From Aliidongia sp035943795 (lineage in GTDB: Bacteria; Pseudomonadota; Alphaproteobacteria; ATCC43930; CGMCC-115725), in NCBI RefSeq assembly GCF_035943795.1, contig NZ_DASZBY010000053.1, forward strand, positions 1 through 64,000: a stretch of DNA of 64,000 nucleotides. The letters are read 5' to 3'. The notes under the pieces are model-generated. The model made no database searches. It saw nothing but the letters and a program-made list of their open reading frames with translations, and was not told the DNA's origin. A program made the position numbers and the translations under genes. The first letter of the stretch is position 1. Each line of letters opens with the position of its first letter. Positions 26,772 through 34,763 of the stretch are shown in pieces.

Positions 26772-26795
26772 GCCAGGTACTCCGTAAAACCAGGG

Positions 26796-27815
26796 TCAGG
26801 CGGATGGGATGAGGCGGATCGCCTCGGGGGGCAGGGACAATACTGCGACCTCGCCGCGCCAGGCGGTTTCGGCCAGCAGCGTGCCGCCCGGGACGGCGAA
26901 ATCGAGCCGGCGCATCGAGCCCAGGAACCGGTCCCGGGCGACCTCGCCGGCGAACTGGTTCGGCCCGAGGGCCTCGCGCTTGAACGCCTCCGGCCGAAAG
27001 CAAGCGGTGACGCGCGCGCCATCGGCATGGTTCCGCGTGTCGCAGGCGAGGAGACCGATCGCGGTTTCGACCCGATCGCCGCGCACGATGCCGTCGAACA
27101 GGTTCGCGGCACCGACGAATCCGGCGACGAACCGGTCGGCCGGACGGTCGTAGAGCTCTGCCGGCGTTGCGACCTGCAGCAACCGGCCGTCGCGCAGCAC
27201 GGCGACCTTGTCGGCAATCGACAGCGCCTCTTCCTGGTCGTGGGTCACGTGCAGGGTGGCGATATTGTTCGCGCGCTGTACGGCACGGATCTCGTCGCGC
27301 ATGGCGGCACGATGTGCAGCATCGAGCGCCGACAGCGGCTCGTCGAGCAGCAGCGCGCGTGGCTTGAACACCAGCGCACGGGCGAGCGCCACCCGCTGCT
27401 GCTGGCCGCCGGACAGCGCCGCCGGTAGCCGGGCGCCGAAACCGCCGAGGCCGGCCCGCTCCAGCGCCTCGCCGGCCAGCCGCCGGCGCTCCGCCTTGGC
27501 CGTGCCGCGCAGCTTCAGCGGATAGGCGACATTGTCGATGGCACTCATGTGCGGGAACAAGGCGTAGTTCTGGAACACCACGCCCAGATCGCGGGCACGC
27601 GGCGGCCGCCCGGCCATCGGCTCGCCGGCCAAATGGATCGTGCCCGAGGCGGGCTCGAGGAAGCCTGCGATCAGCTTCAGCAGGGTCGACTTGCCGCAGC
27701 CGGAAGGACCGATGACCGCGCAGAATTCGCCCGGCCCGATCGTGAGCGAAATGCCGTCGATGCCGCCGGCACCCGGGCCATAACGGTAGGAGAGAGTTTC
27801 GACCGCGATGCTCAT
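26796..27815 (-). CDS. ABC transporter ATPase (spermidine/iron/phosphonate type)
   Basis: 339 residues from the ATG at 27815. Walker A GPSGCGKST, Q-loop VFQNYALFPHM, signature LSGGQQQRVALARAL and Walker B LLLDEPLSALD are intact, and a C-terminal TOBE domain follows (about residues 230-339). It overlaps the upstream permease gene by four bases. It drives the transporter made with the permeases at 24842 and 27812. Confidence 0.93.
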   Translation of the reverse strand: MSIAVETLSYRYGPGAGGIDGISLTIGPGEFCAVIGPSGCGKSTLLKLIAGFLEPASGTIHLAGEPMAGRPPRARDLGVVFQNYALFPHMSAIDNVAYPLKLRGTAKAERRRLAGEALERAGLGGFGARLPAALSGGQQQRVALARALVFKPRALLLDEPLSALDAAHRAAMRDEIRAVQRANNIATLHVTHDQEEALSIADKVAVLRDGRLLQVATPAELYDRPADRFVAGFVGAANLFDGIVRGDRVETAIGLLACDTRNHADGARVTACFRPEAFKREALGPNQFAGEVARDRFLGSMRRLDFAVPGGTLLAETAWRGEVAVLSLPPEAIRLIPSA

Positions 27816-28579
27816 GCGGCCGCCACCCGTCCGGCGACGGCCGAGCCGGTAGCGCCCAGGACCGCCAAGACCAGCAGCACCATCGTGCCGGCGCAGGCGA
27901 AGCCGGTGGCACCATAGAACGCCTGCAGCAGCACGACCGGATAGGTGCGCGTGAGGAAGCCCGCAATGAGGTTGGTCAGCTGAAACTCGCCGATCGAAAA
28001 GGCCGCGACCATGATCACGCCGGCGACCAGGCTGTGGCGCAGCGACGGCAGCACGATGTGGAAGAAGCGGGCGGCGAAGCCGGCTCCGAGCGATTCCGCA
28101 GCCGCTTCCAACGTGTCGAGGTCCAGGTGCCGGATGTCGGCGACCAGCACCTGCATCAGATAGGGCAGCGCCAGCACGACATGGCCGGCGATCAGCAGCC
28201 AGGAGGCGCCCAGGAACGGAAGGTCCTCGGATGAGAACACCAGGATGAAGCCGAAGCCCAGCACCAGGGGCGGCGCGGCGACCGGCAACAGATAGAGCAG
28301 GCGCACGGCGGCGCGGACCTTGCGGCTGGCGGCACGATGGATCGCATAGGCGAAGGGCACGGCGATGAGGACGGAGGCGACGCAGGTCGCGGCGCAGACG
28401 ATAAGGCTGGTCGAGAAGGCGCGGCGGAAGGTGCCGTCGGCCCAGATCTCCAGATACCAGCGGTCGGTAATGCCGCTCGGCAGCAGACTGTTCGTCCAGC
28501 TCTCGCCGAACGAGCCGACCAGTAGCAGGACGATGGGCGCTGCCAGATACGTCAGATAGAGCGCCATGATCCAGCGCAT
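27812..28579 (-). CDS. ABC transporter permease (Fe3+/phosphonate/spermidine type)
   Basis: 255 residues from the ATG at 28579 (MRWIMALYLTYLAAP); an upstream in-frame ATG at 28627 would add 16 residues without hydrophobic character. EAA loop: DLDTLEAAAESLGAGFAARFFHIVLPSL. It is the first gene of the minus-strand operon permease, ATPase, binding protein, permease, LOG, and is divergent from the deoR-type regulator. Confidence 0.88.
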   Translation of the reverse strand: MRWIMALYLTYLAAPIVLLLVGSFGESWTNSLLPSGITDRWYLEIWADGTFRRAFSTSLIVCAATCVASVLIAVPFAYAIHRAASRKVRAAVRLLYLLPVAAPPLVLGFGFILVFSSEDLPFLGASWLLIAGHVVLALPYLMQVLVADIRHLDLDTLEAAAESLGAGFAARFFHIVLPSLRHSLVAGVIMVAAFSIGEFQLTNLIAGFLTRTYPVVLLQAFYGATGFACAGTMVLLVLAVLGATGSAVAGRVAAA

Positions 28580-28650
28580 GCCCGCCTCTCCCTCTACCTG
28601 GCTTGTGTCGGAAAACAGCCATATCATGGAGATATGATCATTTTATGACA

Positions 28651-28675
28651 CAGATTCTTTCAGATTGACCAGATT
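28651..28675. promoter_or_regulatory. Candidate DeoR-type operator: three CAGATT repeats
   Basis: CAGATT occurs at 28651, 28661 and 28670, about one helical turn apart, in the AT-rich gap between the divergent ABC operon and the deoR-type gene; ACCAGATTCTTG and ACAGATTCTTT share eight bases. DeoR-family proteins bind short direct repeats spaced by about a turn. The placement is right for control of both directions. Confidence 0.45.
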
Positions 28676-28702
28676 CTTGTAGTTTGATGTAAGATAACGC
28701 TC

Positions 28703-29503
28703 ATGACCATAAATGAAAAGCCATCAAATGATGAGGTCGAGCTCCTCAACGAGCGGCAGGCGGCGTTGCTGGGAATCGTCCAGGCCCAGGGTTTCGCGAC
28801 CGTCGAGGCGCTTGCCGAGCGGTTCGAGGTCTCGGCCCAGACCGTGCGGCGCGACATCATCCGCCTGGATGAGCGCGGGCTGCTGCAGCGCTTTCACGGC
28901 GGCGCCGGCGCGCTCGAGGGCACCGTTCGGCTGGGCTATGCGCAAAAACAGGGCTTGGCGGTCGGCGCCAAGGACGCCATCGGCGCAGCGGCGGCAGCGA
29001 GAGTGCCGAATGGGGCAACCGTGTTCCTGGACGTCGGCACGACGGTAGAGGCTGCGGCGCGGGTCCTGGCCGGACATCAGGCTCTACGCGTCTTCACCAA
29101 CAGTCTCGCGTCCGCCATGCACTTGGCCGGTCGCGCCGGGATCGAGGTCGTGGTGACCGGCGGCACCTTGCGGGGCGCCGATGGCTCGCTGGTGGGCGAC
29201 GCCACGACCGCGCTCCTGCGGGACCTACGCTTCGATCTGGCATTGATCGGTCTGTCCGGCTGGGACGGGGATGGCGCACCCATGGATTTCGACCTGGAGA
29301 AGATCGCCGTGAAGCGCACCGCCGTCGCACGCGCTCGTCAGACCTTGGCATTGTGCGACGCTGGCAAATTCGAGCGCGCCGCGGTGGCGCGCATCGTCCC
29401 GGCCGATGCGCTGGCGGCCCTGGTCACCGATCGCGCACCGCCGTCGGCACTGTCGGAGAATCTGAGGCGGAACAGCGTCGAACTCATTATTGCCGGCGCC
29501 TGA
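28703..29503 (+). CDS. DeoR/GlpR family transcriptional regulator
   Basis: 266 residues. The N-terminal helix-turn-helix (RQAALLGIVQAQGFATVEALAERFEVSAQTVRRDI, residues 18-52) and LDERGLLQRFHGGA are the DeoR signature; the C-terminal sugar-phosphate isomerase-like domain contains VFLDVGTTVEAAARVL, VFTNSLASAMHLAG and VTGGTLRGADGSLVGDATTALL. These regulators usually respond to phosphorylated sugars or related metabolites. It is divergent from the ABC/LOG operon and likely its regulator. Confidence 0.92.
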   Translation: MTINEKPSNDEVELLNERQAALLGIVQAQGFATVEALAERFEVSAQTVRRDIIRLDERGLLQRFHGGAGALEGTVRLGYAQKQGLAVGAKDAIGAAAAARVPNGATVFLDVGTTVEAAARVLAGHQALRVFTNSLASAMHLAGRAGIEVVVTGGTLRGADGSLVGDATTALLRDLRFDLALIGLSGWDGDGAPMDFDLEKIAVKRTAVARARQTLALCDAGKFERAAVARIVPADALAALVTDRAPPSALSENLRRNSVELIIAGA

Positions 29504-29749
29504 ACAGGGCGCGTCAGGCTCGGCACCCACCCGAGGGAGCGCTGCCACGGATGCCGGGGCAACCCTGATCCCCGCAGTTTCCGCCGTCCGGCAGATCGGT
29601 AATTTCCCGCCGTCCGGGGCTCGATCATAACCTCGGAGAATATGCCCTTCACGGTCTCGATCTGGACGAAGCGGGGAGTGACGACCGGCCTGCTGCACGA
29701 GTGAAGAACGAAGACGCCACCATGGCACGCCGTGCCGGTGAGTTGTCCG
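29504..29749. other. Non-coding gap with an 11-bp direct repeat
   Basis: No gene is seen between the convergent deoR-type and lysR genes. CCGCCGTCCGG occurs at 29581-29591 and 29607-29617 (26-base period). CCGAGGGAGCGCTGCC near 29530 looks superficially like the start of an SAH riboswitch, but the rest of that fold is not found and no gene lies downstream. Confidence 0.5.
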
Positions 29750-30682
29750 CTATCGCAGCCCTCCGGGGCCGTCCCCATCGACATCCGTCAGAACGCGACG
29801 GGCCGTCTCGTGCGCCACCGCCACGAAATCGTCGACCAGACGGGCGTTGCGACCGTCCCTGCTGCGGCAGATCCGGAAGTTGAGCGGGATGGCAGGCTCG
29901 AAGCGGCGGGCGACGAGCCGTTCGCCGAATGCCTTCACCATCACCGGATGCACCAGGGAAATGCCGTGCCCGGTCGCGACGAACTCGCAGAGCGTCGATG
30001 CCATGCTCGCCACCAGCACGACATTGAGACGAACCCTGTACTCCGCGAACATCTCGGTAACGCGCTGACCGGTGAAGCCTTCGGGGGTGAATGACACGAA
30101 GGGCAGCCCGTCCAGGTCGGCCGGACGAACGAGGCTCTTGGCGGCGAGGGCATGACCGGCCGGCATGATGCAGACCAGCGGATGTTCCATCAGCGGCTCG
30201 CTCACCAGATAGGGGTTGTCGACGCCCGGCTCGACCAGGCCGACATCCAGCTTACGGGTCACCAGCCATTCCGCGAGCCGTGGCGAACTTCTACTCTCCA
30301 CGACGCAGAAGGCTTGTGGGTGTCGCTCCAGGAACCCCTTCGTCACCTGCTGCACGAAGCTGCCGGACAAAGCGGGCATCACTCCGATCGCGATCCGCCC
30401 CTGGTCCTCGCGTCGGATTGCGTCGACCGCGTTCTCGACCTGCTGCACGCCGGCGAAGATGCGGTCGATCTCGTCGTAGAGGCGCATCCCCCGCTGAGTG
30501 GGCGCGAGGCGGCCCTTTACCCTGTCGAACAGCTCGAGGTCGGCATCCGACTCGAGGCTCGCGATCATCTTGCTCATCGCCGGCTGCGACACATGCAGGG
30601 CGGCCGCTGCCCGGCTGATGGTCCCATGCTCGATCACGGCTTTGAAGGCCTCGACTTGGCGCAGGCTCAGATGGCGTCGCAT
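29750..30682 (-). CDS. LysR family transcriptional regulator
   Basis: 310 residues. Helix-turn-helix at the N-terminus (LRQVEAFKAVIEHGTISRAAAALHVSQPAMSKMIASLE within 6-45) and two-lobed effector domain (GRIAIGVMPALSGSFVQQV; GLVEPGVDNPYLVSEPLMEHPLVCI). The subgroup resembles regulators of opine/amino-acid catabolism. It is divergent from the dipeptide-type ABC operon starting at 30776 and is its best candidate regulator. Confidence 0.9.
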   Translation of the reverse strand: MRRHLSLRQVEAFKAVIEHGTISRAAAALHVSQPAMSKMIASLESDADLELFDRVKGRLAPTQRGMRLYDEIDRIFAGVQQVENAVDAIRREDQGRIAIGVMPALSGSFVQQVTKGFLERHPQAFCVVESRSSPRLAEWLVTRKLDVGLVEPGVDNPYLVSEPLMEHPLVCIMPAGHALAAKSLVRPADLDGLPFVSFTPEGFTGQRVTEMFAEYRVRLNVVLVASMASTLCEFVATGHGISLVHPVMVKAFGERLVARRFEPAIPLNFRICRSRDGRNARLVDDFVAVAHETARRVLTDVDGDGPGGLR

Positions 30683-30775
30683 GCATAACCTCCAGGAATA
30701 TATGCCGCAGAATTACGACTTCGACCTTCTGCCGGTCAACGTCTAGCCTGATCTTTCAGCGAGAGGAGGACGCGC

Positions 30776-30829
30776 ATGCAGACCGCCGTGATCGTCATCG
30801 GCGCCGGAACGATCGGGAAGGCGCCATAG
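30776..30829 (+). pseudogene. 17-codon stub of a flavoprotein gene, now a leader of the ABC operon
   Basis: Behind a near-ideal ribosome binding site (GAGAGGAGGA), an ATG at 30776 opens MQTAVIVIGAGTIGKAP and stops at 30827-30829. VIVIGAGTIG is the dinucleotide-binding beta-alpha turn (GxGxxG) that begins FAD-dependent amino-acid oxidases and dehydrogenases. The TAG abuts the ATG of the permease gene at 30830. The simplest reading is an internal deletion that removed the oxidase and left its start fused to the transporter operon. It may now serve as a translated leader that couples translation into the permease. Confidence 0.6.
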
Positions 30830-31798
30830 ATGGGTACTTTCCGCTTTATCCTGCGCCGCCTGGCGTTTTCCGCCGTGCTGATCCTGGGCGTCAGCCTCAT
30901 TCTGTTCGCGCTGATCAATGCCATCGGCAACCCGATCCAGATCCTGCAGGCGGAAACGCCGGGTCTGTCGGATGAGACGGTCGCCGCCCTCAGCAAGTTC
31001 TACGGTCTCGATGGCAACTTCATCGACCGTTACTGGTCGTGGCTGTCCGCGATCCTGCATTTCGATTTCGGCACCAGCATCATCTACAACCAGCCGGTCG
31101 GCGATTTGCTGCGGGTATGGGGGCTGGAGACGCTGAAGATCCAGCTGCCCGCCATCCTGCTGTCCACCCTGATCGCCACCGCGGCTGGAGTGGTGGCGGC
31201 GATGCGCCAGCACGGCTGGGCGGATTTCAGCATCGTCTCTTCGGCCATGCTCGGCCATTCGCTGCCGGGCTTTCTGGTCGGCATCCTGCTGATCCTGATC
31301 TTTTCGTACTGGCTGGGCGTGCTGCCGTCCTACGGCGCCTATTCCACCCGCAGCCTGGGCACGAGCGGCGTCGTCATCGACGGGTTGCGGCACATGGTTC
31401 TGCCGGTGGCGATGCTCACCGTGTTCAACACCGCGACCCTGACCTTGCTGATGCGGTCCTCGCTGGTGGACGTGCTGCGCCAGGACTACATCACCGCCGC
31501 CTGGGCCTCCGGACTGCCGGCACGGCGCGTGGTGCTGCACCATGCCCTGCCCAACGCCTTCATTCCGCAGCTGACCTACCTCGGCACCCTGTTCGGCCTG
31601 ATGCTCGGCACCGCGCCGGTCACCGAGACGGTGTTCACCTGGCCCGGTCTCGGCGCGCTCTACATCTCCGCCATCCAGCAACTGGACTATCCGGTGATCA
31701 TGGGAGAGACGATGATCATCACCGTCATGCTCGTGCTGGCCACTTTGCTGACCGACATCGCCTATGTGGCGATCGATCCGCGCATCCGGCTGGCCTGA
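30830..31798 (+). CDS. Dipeptide/oligopeptide-type ABC transporter permease (DppB/OppB)
   Basis: 322 residues: first membrane helix at 9-30 (RLAFSAVLILGVSLILFALI), a periplasmic loop, then five helices. The EAA region reads LRQDYITAAWASGLPARRVVLHHALPNA, the standard OppB pattern. The gene lacks its own good ribosome binding site and begins right after the 17-codon stub, so it is probably translated by re-initiation. First complete gene of the operon 30830-37884. Confidence 0.92.
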   Translation: MGTFRFILRRLAFSAVLILGVSLILFALINAIGNPIQILQAETPGLSDETVAALSKFYGLDGNFIDRYWSWLSAILHFDFGTSIIYNQPVGDLLRVWGLETLKIQLPAILLSTLIATAAGVVAAMRQHGWADFSIVSSAMLGHSLPGFLVGILLILIFSYWLGVLPSYGAYSTRSLGTSGVVIDGLRHMVLPVAMLTVFNTATLTLLMRSSLVDVLRQDYITAAWASGLPARRVVLHHALPNAFIPQLTYLGTLFGLMLGTAPVTETVFTWPGLGALYISAIQQLDYPVIMGETMIITVMLVLATLLTDIAYVAIDPRIRLA

Positions 31799-31799
31799 C

Positions 31800-32744
31800 A
31801 TGGAAACCGGCCTCGCTTCCTCCCCTCTCGCCGATACCGCCGTGCCCCGGCATCCGCCCTCCGGCGTCTGGCGGCAATCATGGCACCGCTTCCGCCGTAA
31901 CCGCGCCGGGATGATCGGCCTCGTCCTGGTCGCCTTGGTGGTGGTGACGGCGATCGTCGGGCCGTTCCTGGCACCCTACGATCCCAACGACCAGTCCGCC
32001 ATGCTGCGCGGCGCCGCACACGCGGCCCCCAGTCTGCGCAACTGGCTCGGCACCGACCAGAACGGCTACGACGTGCTGAGCCGCGGCATCTACGGTGCGC
32101 CCACCGCACTGGCGGTAGGCCTGGGGGCGATGGTCATCGCATCCATCATCGGCGTGCTGGTCGGCGGGATTGCCGGCTACCTCGGCGGCCTCGCCGACGA
32201 GGCGCTGATGCGCGGCGCCGAGTTCTTCATGATCGTGCCGGTGTTCGTGGTGATCCTGGCCGTGGTACGGCTGTTCGGCATCATGGTCGTCGGCACCGCT
32301 CTGGAGCGCATACCGAACCTCAACCTGATGACCATCATCCTGCTGCTGGGCCTGTTCTCCTGGCCACCGATCGCGCGCATGGCGCGATCCGAATTTCTGC
32401 GGCTGCGCCATGCCGAGTTCGTCGAGGCGGCGCTCTGCATCGGCACCACGCGCCGGCAAATCCTGTTCCGCCACATCCTGCCCAACGCCTTGCCGCCCCT
32501 GATCGTGCTGGTGGCGTTGGGGATCGGCGGCGCGATCCTGGCCGAGGCGATGGTGAGCTTCCTGGGGTTCGGCGACCCGAAATCGATTTCCTGGGGACAG
32601 ATGCTGTTCTTCAACTACCAGGCTCTGAAGGTGGCGCCCTGGGCATGCCTGGTGCCCGGCTCCGCGATCTTCGTGACCGTGCTCGGTTTCAATCTTCTGG
32701 CAGATGGCCTCACCGATGCAGTCAACCCTCGTGTCCGCTCCTGA
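31800..32744 (+). CDS. Dipeptide/oligopeptide-type ABC transporter permease (DppC/OppC)
   Basis: 314 residues from the ATG at 31800, one base after the previous stop. The N-terminal FRRNRAGMIGLVLVALVVV is the OppC_N segment; GTDQNGYDVLSRGIYGAPTAL and the EAA loop RHAEFVEAALCIGTTRRQILFRHILPNA are diagnostic. It pairs with the preceding permease. Confidence 0.93.
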   Translation: METGLASSPLADTAVPRHPPSGVWRQSWHRFRRNRAGMIGLVLVALVVVTAIVGPFLAPYDPNDQSAMLRGAAHAAPSLRNWLGTDQNGYDVLSRGIYGAPTALAVGLGAMVIASIIGVLVGGIAGYLGGLADEALMRGAEFFMIVPVFVVILAVVRLFGIMVVGTALERIPNLNLMTIILLLGLFSWPPIARMARSEFLRLRHAEFVEAALCIGTTRRQILFRHILPNALPPLIVLVALGIGGAILAEAMVSFLGFGDPKSISWGQMLFFNYQALKVAPWACLVPGSAIFVTVLGFNLLADGLTDAVNPRVRS

Positions 32745-33765
32745 AACCGCGCCCCCGATGATGGGGCAGCCGGCACCGCTGCTGGCGGTCGAAGGCCTGA
32801 AGGTGCATTTCCCCACGCGCGACGGCGTGGTACGGGCGGTCGACGGCGTCGATTTCCAGGTCCGCGCCGGGCAGACACTGGGCATCGTCGGTGAATCCGG
32901 CAGCGGCAAGACCATCTCCAGCCTGACGCTGCTGCGCCTGGCACCGCCGCCGGCACGGATCGTGGCCGGCCGGGTGCTGTTCGAGGGCGAAGACCTGCTG
33001 CGACAATCCGACAAGCGGCTGGCGCAGATCCGTGGCCGGCGGATGGCGATGATCTTCCAGAATCCCGCCACCTCGCTCAATCCGATCCTCAGCATCGGCC
33101 AGCAGCTGACCGAAATCCTGCGCTGGCATACCGGCGCCTCGCACCGGGCGGCACTCGACCGGGCGGCCGAGCTGCTGGCGCTGGTGGGCATCAGCGATCC
33201 GGCGGCACGGCTCAAGCAATATCCGCACGAGCTGAGTGGCGGCATGAAGCAGCGCGTCGGCATCGCCCGGGCGTTGCTGTGCGAACCGGCACTGCTGCTG
33301 GCGGACGAGCCCACGACGGCGCTCGACGTCACCATCCAGGCGCAGATCCTGGACCTGCTGGCCGAGCTGCGCCAGCGGCTGGCGATGTCGATGGTGCTGG
33401 TCACGCACGACATGGGGGTGGTGGCCCGCATGGCCGACCGCATCACGGTGATGTATGCCGGCCGCATCTGCGAGACCGCCGATGCCGCCACGATCTTCAA
33501 CGCGCCGCAGCACCCCTATACGAGAGCATTGCTGGAAAGCGTGCCGCGGGTGGACCACAGCTACAGCGGCGCGCGGCGCGTGCTGCCCAGCATCGCCGGA
33601 CGGCCGCCGGATCTGCTGCACGCCCCGCCCGGCTGCCGCTTTCACGATCGCTGCCCGGAAGCTGAGCCCGAATGCCGCCGCGTGATGCCGCGCGAATATC
33701 TGCTGGCTCCCGGCCATACCGTCAGCTGCCTGCGCCGCGGCTCGCCGGGAGAAGCCACGCCATGA
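32704..33765 (+). CDS. Dipeptide/oligopeptide-type ABC ATPase (DppD/OppD)
   Basis: 353 residues from ATG 32704 (an ATG at 32716 is equally possible); both lie inside the end of the permease gene. Walker A GESGSGKT, Q-loop IFQNPATSLNP, signature LSGGMKQRVGIARALL, Walker B LLADEPTTALDVT, and a C-terminal oligopeptide-transporter extension with cysteines (PPGCRFHDRCPEAEPECR) that in relatives binds an iron-sulfur cluster. It ends with ATGA shared with the next gene. Confidence 0.93.
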   Translation: MASPMQSTLVSAPETAPPMMGQPAPLLAVEGLKVHFPTRDGVVRAVDGVDFQVRAGQTLGIVGESGSGKTISSLTLLRLAPPPARIVAGRVLFEGEDLLRQSDKRLAQIRGRRMAMIFQNPATSLNPILSIGQQLTEILRWHTGASHRAALDRAAELLALVGISDPAARLKQYPHELSGGMKQRVGIARALLCEPALLLADEPTTALDVTIQAQILDLLAELRQRLAMSMVLVTHDMGVVARMADRITVMYAGRICETADAATIFNAPQHPYTRALLESVPRVDHSYSGARRVLPSIAGRPPDLLHAPPGCRFHDRCPEAEPECRRVMPREYLLAPGHTVSCLRRGSPGEATP

Positions 33766-34745
33766 TCCCGCTGCTCGATATTCGCGGCCTGCGCAAGCAC
33801 TACTCCATCACAAGGCGCGGGCTGATCGGACGGCGCCAGACCCGTACCGTGCGCGCGGTGGACGACGTTTCCTTCGTGCTGCAGGCGGGCCAGACGCTGG
33901 GTCTGGTCGGCGAGAGCGGCTGCGGCAAGACCACCACGGCGCGCAGCATCCTCGATCTCGTCCAAGCCGATGCCGGCGAAATCCGTCTCGACGGCACCGA
34001 CGTCCGCCCGATCCTGGCGGGCACCGACCGCGCCGCCATGCTGGCCGTGCGCCGGCGGATGCAGTACGTGTTCCAGGATCCGTACCTGTCGCTGAACCCG
34101 CGCTGGACCATCAACGAGGCGCTGCGCGAGCCGTACCGGGCGCACGCGCCGCAGGATGATCGCGAGTGGGACGGGCGCATCGCCGCCCTGCTGGAAACCG
34201 TAGGGCTGGAGCCCCGCAACGGCGTGCGCTATCCGCACGAATTCAGCGGCGGACAGCGCCAACGGGTCGGCATCGCACGCGCCCTCGCGGTGGAACCGGA
34301 CGTGGTGCTGCTGGACGAGCCCGTGTCGGCGCTGGACATATCGGTGCGCGCGCAGATCCTGAACCTGCTGGCATCGCTGCAGGACCGGCTCGGCGTAGCC
34401 TACGTCTACATCTCGCACGATCTGAGTTCGGTGCGGTTCATCTCCACCCACGTGGCAGTGATGTATCTGGGCCGCATCGTCGAGATCGGTGCCGTGGACG
34501 AGATCTTCGCGCGTCCGCGCCATCACTATACCGCCGCACTGATCAGCGCCATTCCGGTACCGAGCCCCGGCGCCGTCGATCGGCGCGTGCATCTGCGCGG
34601 CGAAGTGCCGAGCGCGATGAACCGCCCGTCCGGATGCCCCTTTCACCCCCGCTGCGCCGCTGCCCTGCCGATCTGCCGCGAGCAGGATCCGACATTGCAG
34701 CGGATGGGCACGGGCACCCAGGCCGCCTGCCACAATCCAACCTGA
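33762..34745 (+). CDS. Dipeptide/oligopeptide-type ABC ATPase (DppF/OppF)
   Basis: 327 residues from the ATG at 33762 overlapping the previous stop. Walker A GESGCGKTTT, Q-loop VFQDPYLSLNPRW, signature FSGGQRQRVGIARAL, Walker B LLDEPVSALDIS and the cysteine-bearing C-terminal extension (PSGCPFHPRCAAALPICREQ). It forms the ATPase heterodimer with the preceding subunit. Confidence 0.93.
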   Translation: MIPLLDIRGLRKHYSITRRGLIGRRQTRTVRAVDDVSFVLQAGQTLGLVGESGCGKTTTARSILDLVQADAGEIRLDGTDVRPILAGTDRAAMLAVRRRMQYVFQDPYLSLNPRWTINEALREPYRAHAPQDDREWDGRIAALLETVGLEPRNGVRYPHEFSGGQRQRVGIARALAVEPDVVLLDEPVSALDISVRAQILNLLASLQDRLGVAYVYISHDLSSVRFISTHVAVMYLGRIVEIGAVDEIFARPRHHYTAALISAIPVPSPGAVDRRVHLRGEVPSAMNRPSGCPFHPRCAAALPICREQDPTLQRMGTGTQAACHNPT

Positions 34746-34763
34746 TCGAAAGGACGCTCGACC

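Noticed and set aside
29522..29640. SAH-riboswitch-like start CCGAGGGAGCGCTGCC followed much later by CCTCGG
   Set aside because: The closing strand is about 100 bases away, the remaining core is not found, and no plus-strand gene follows; a methionine-cycle gene would be expected.
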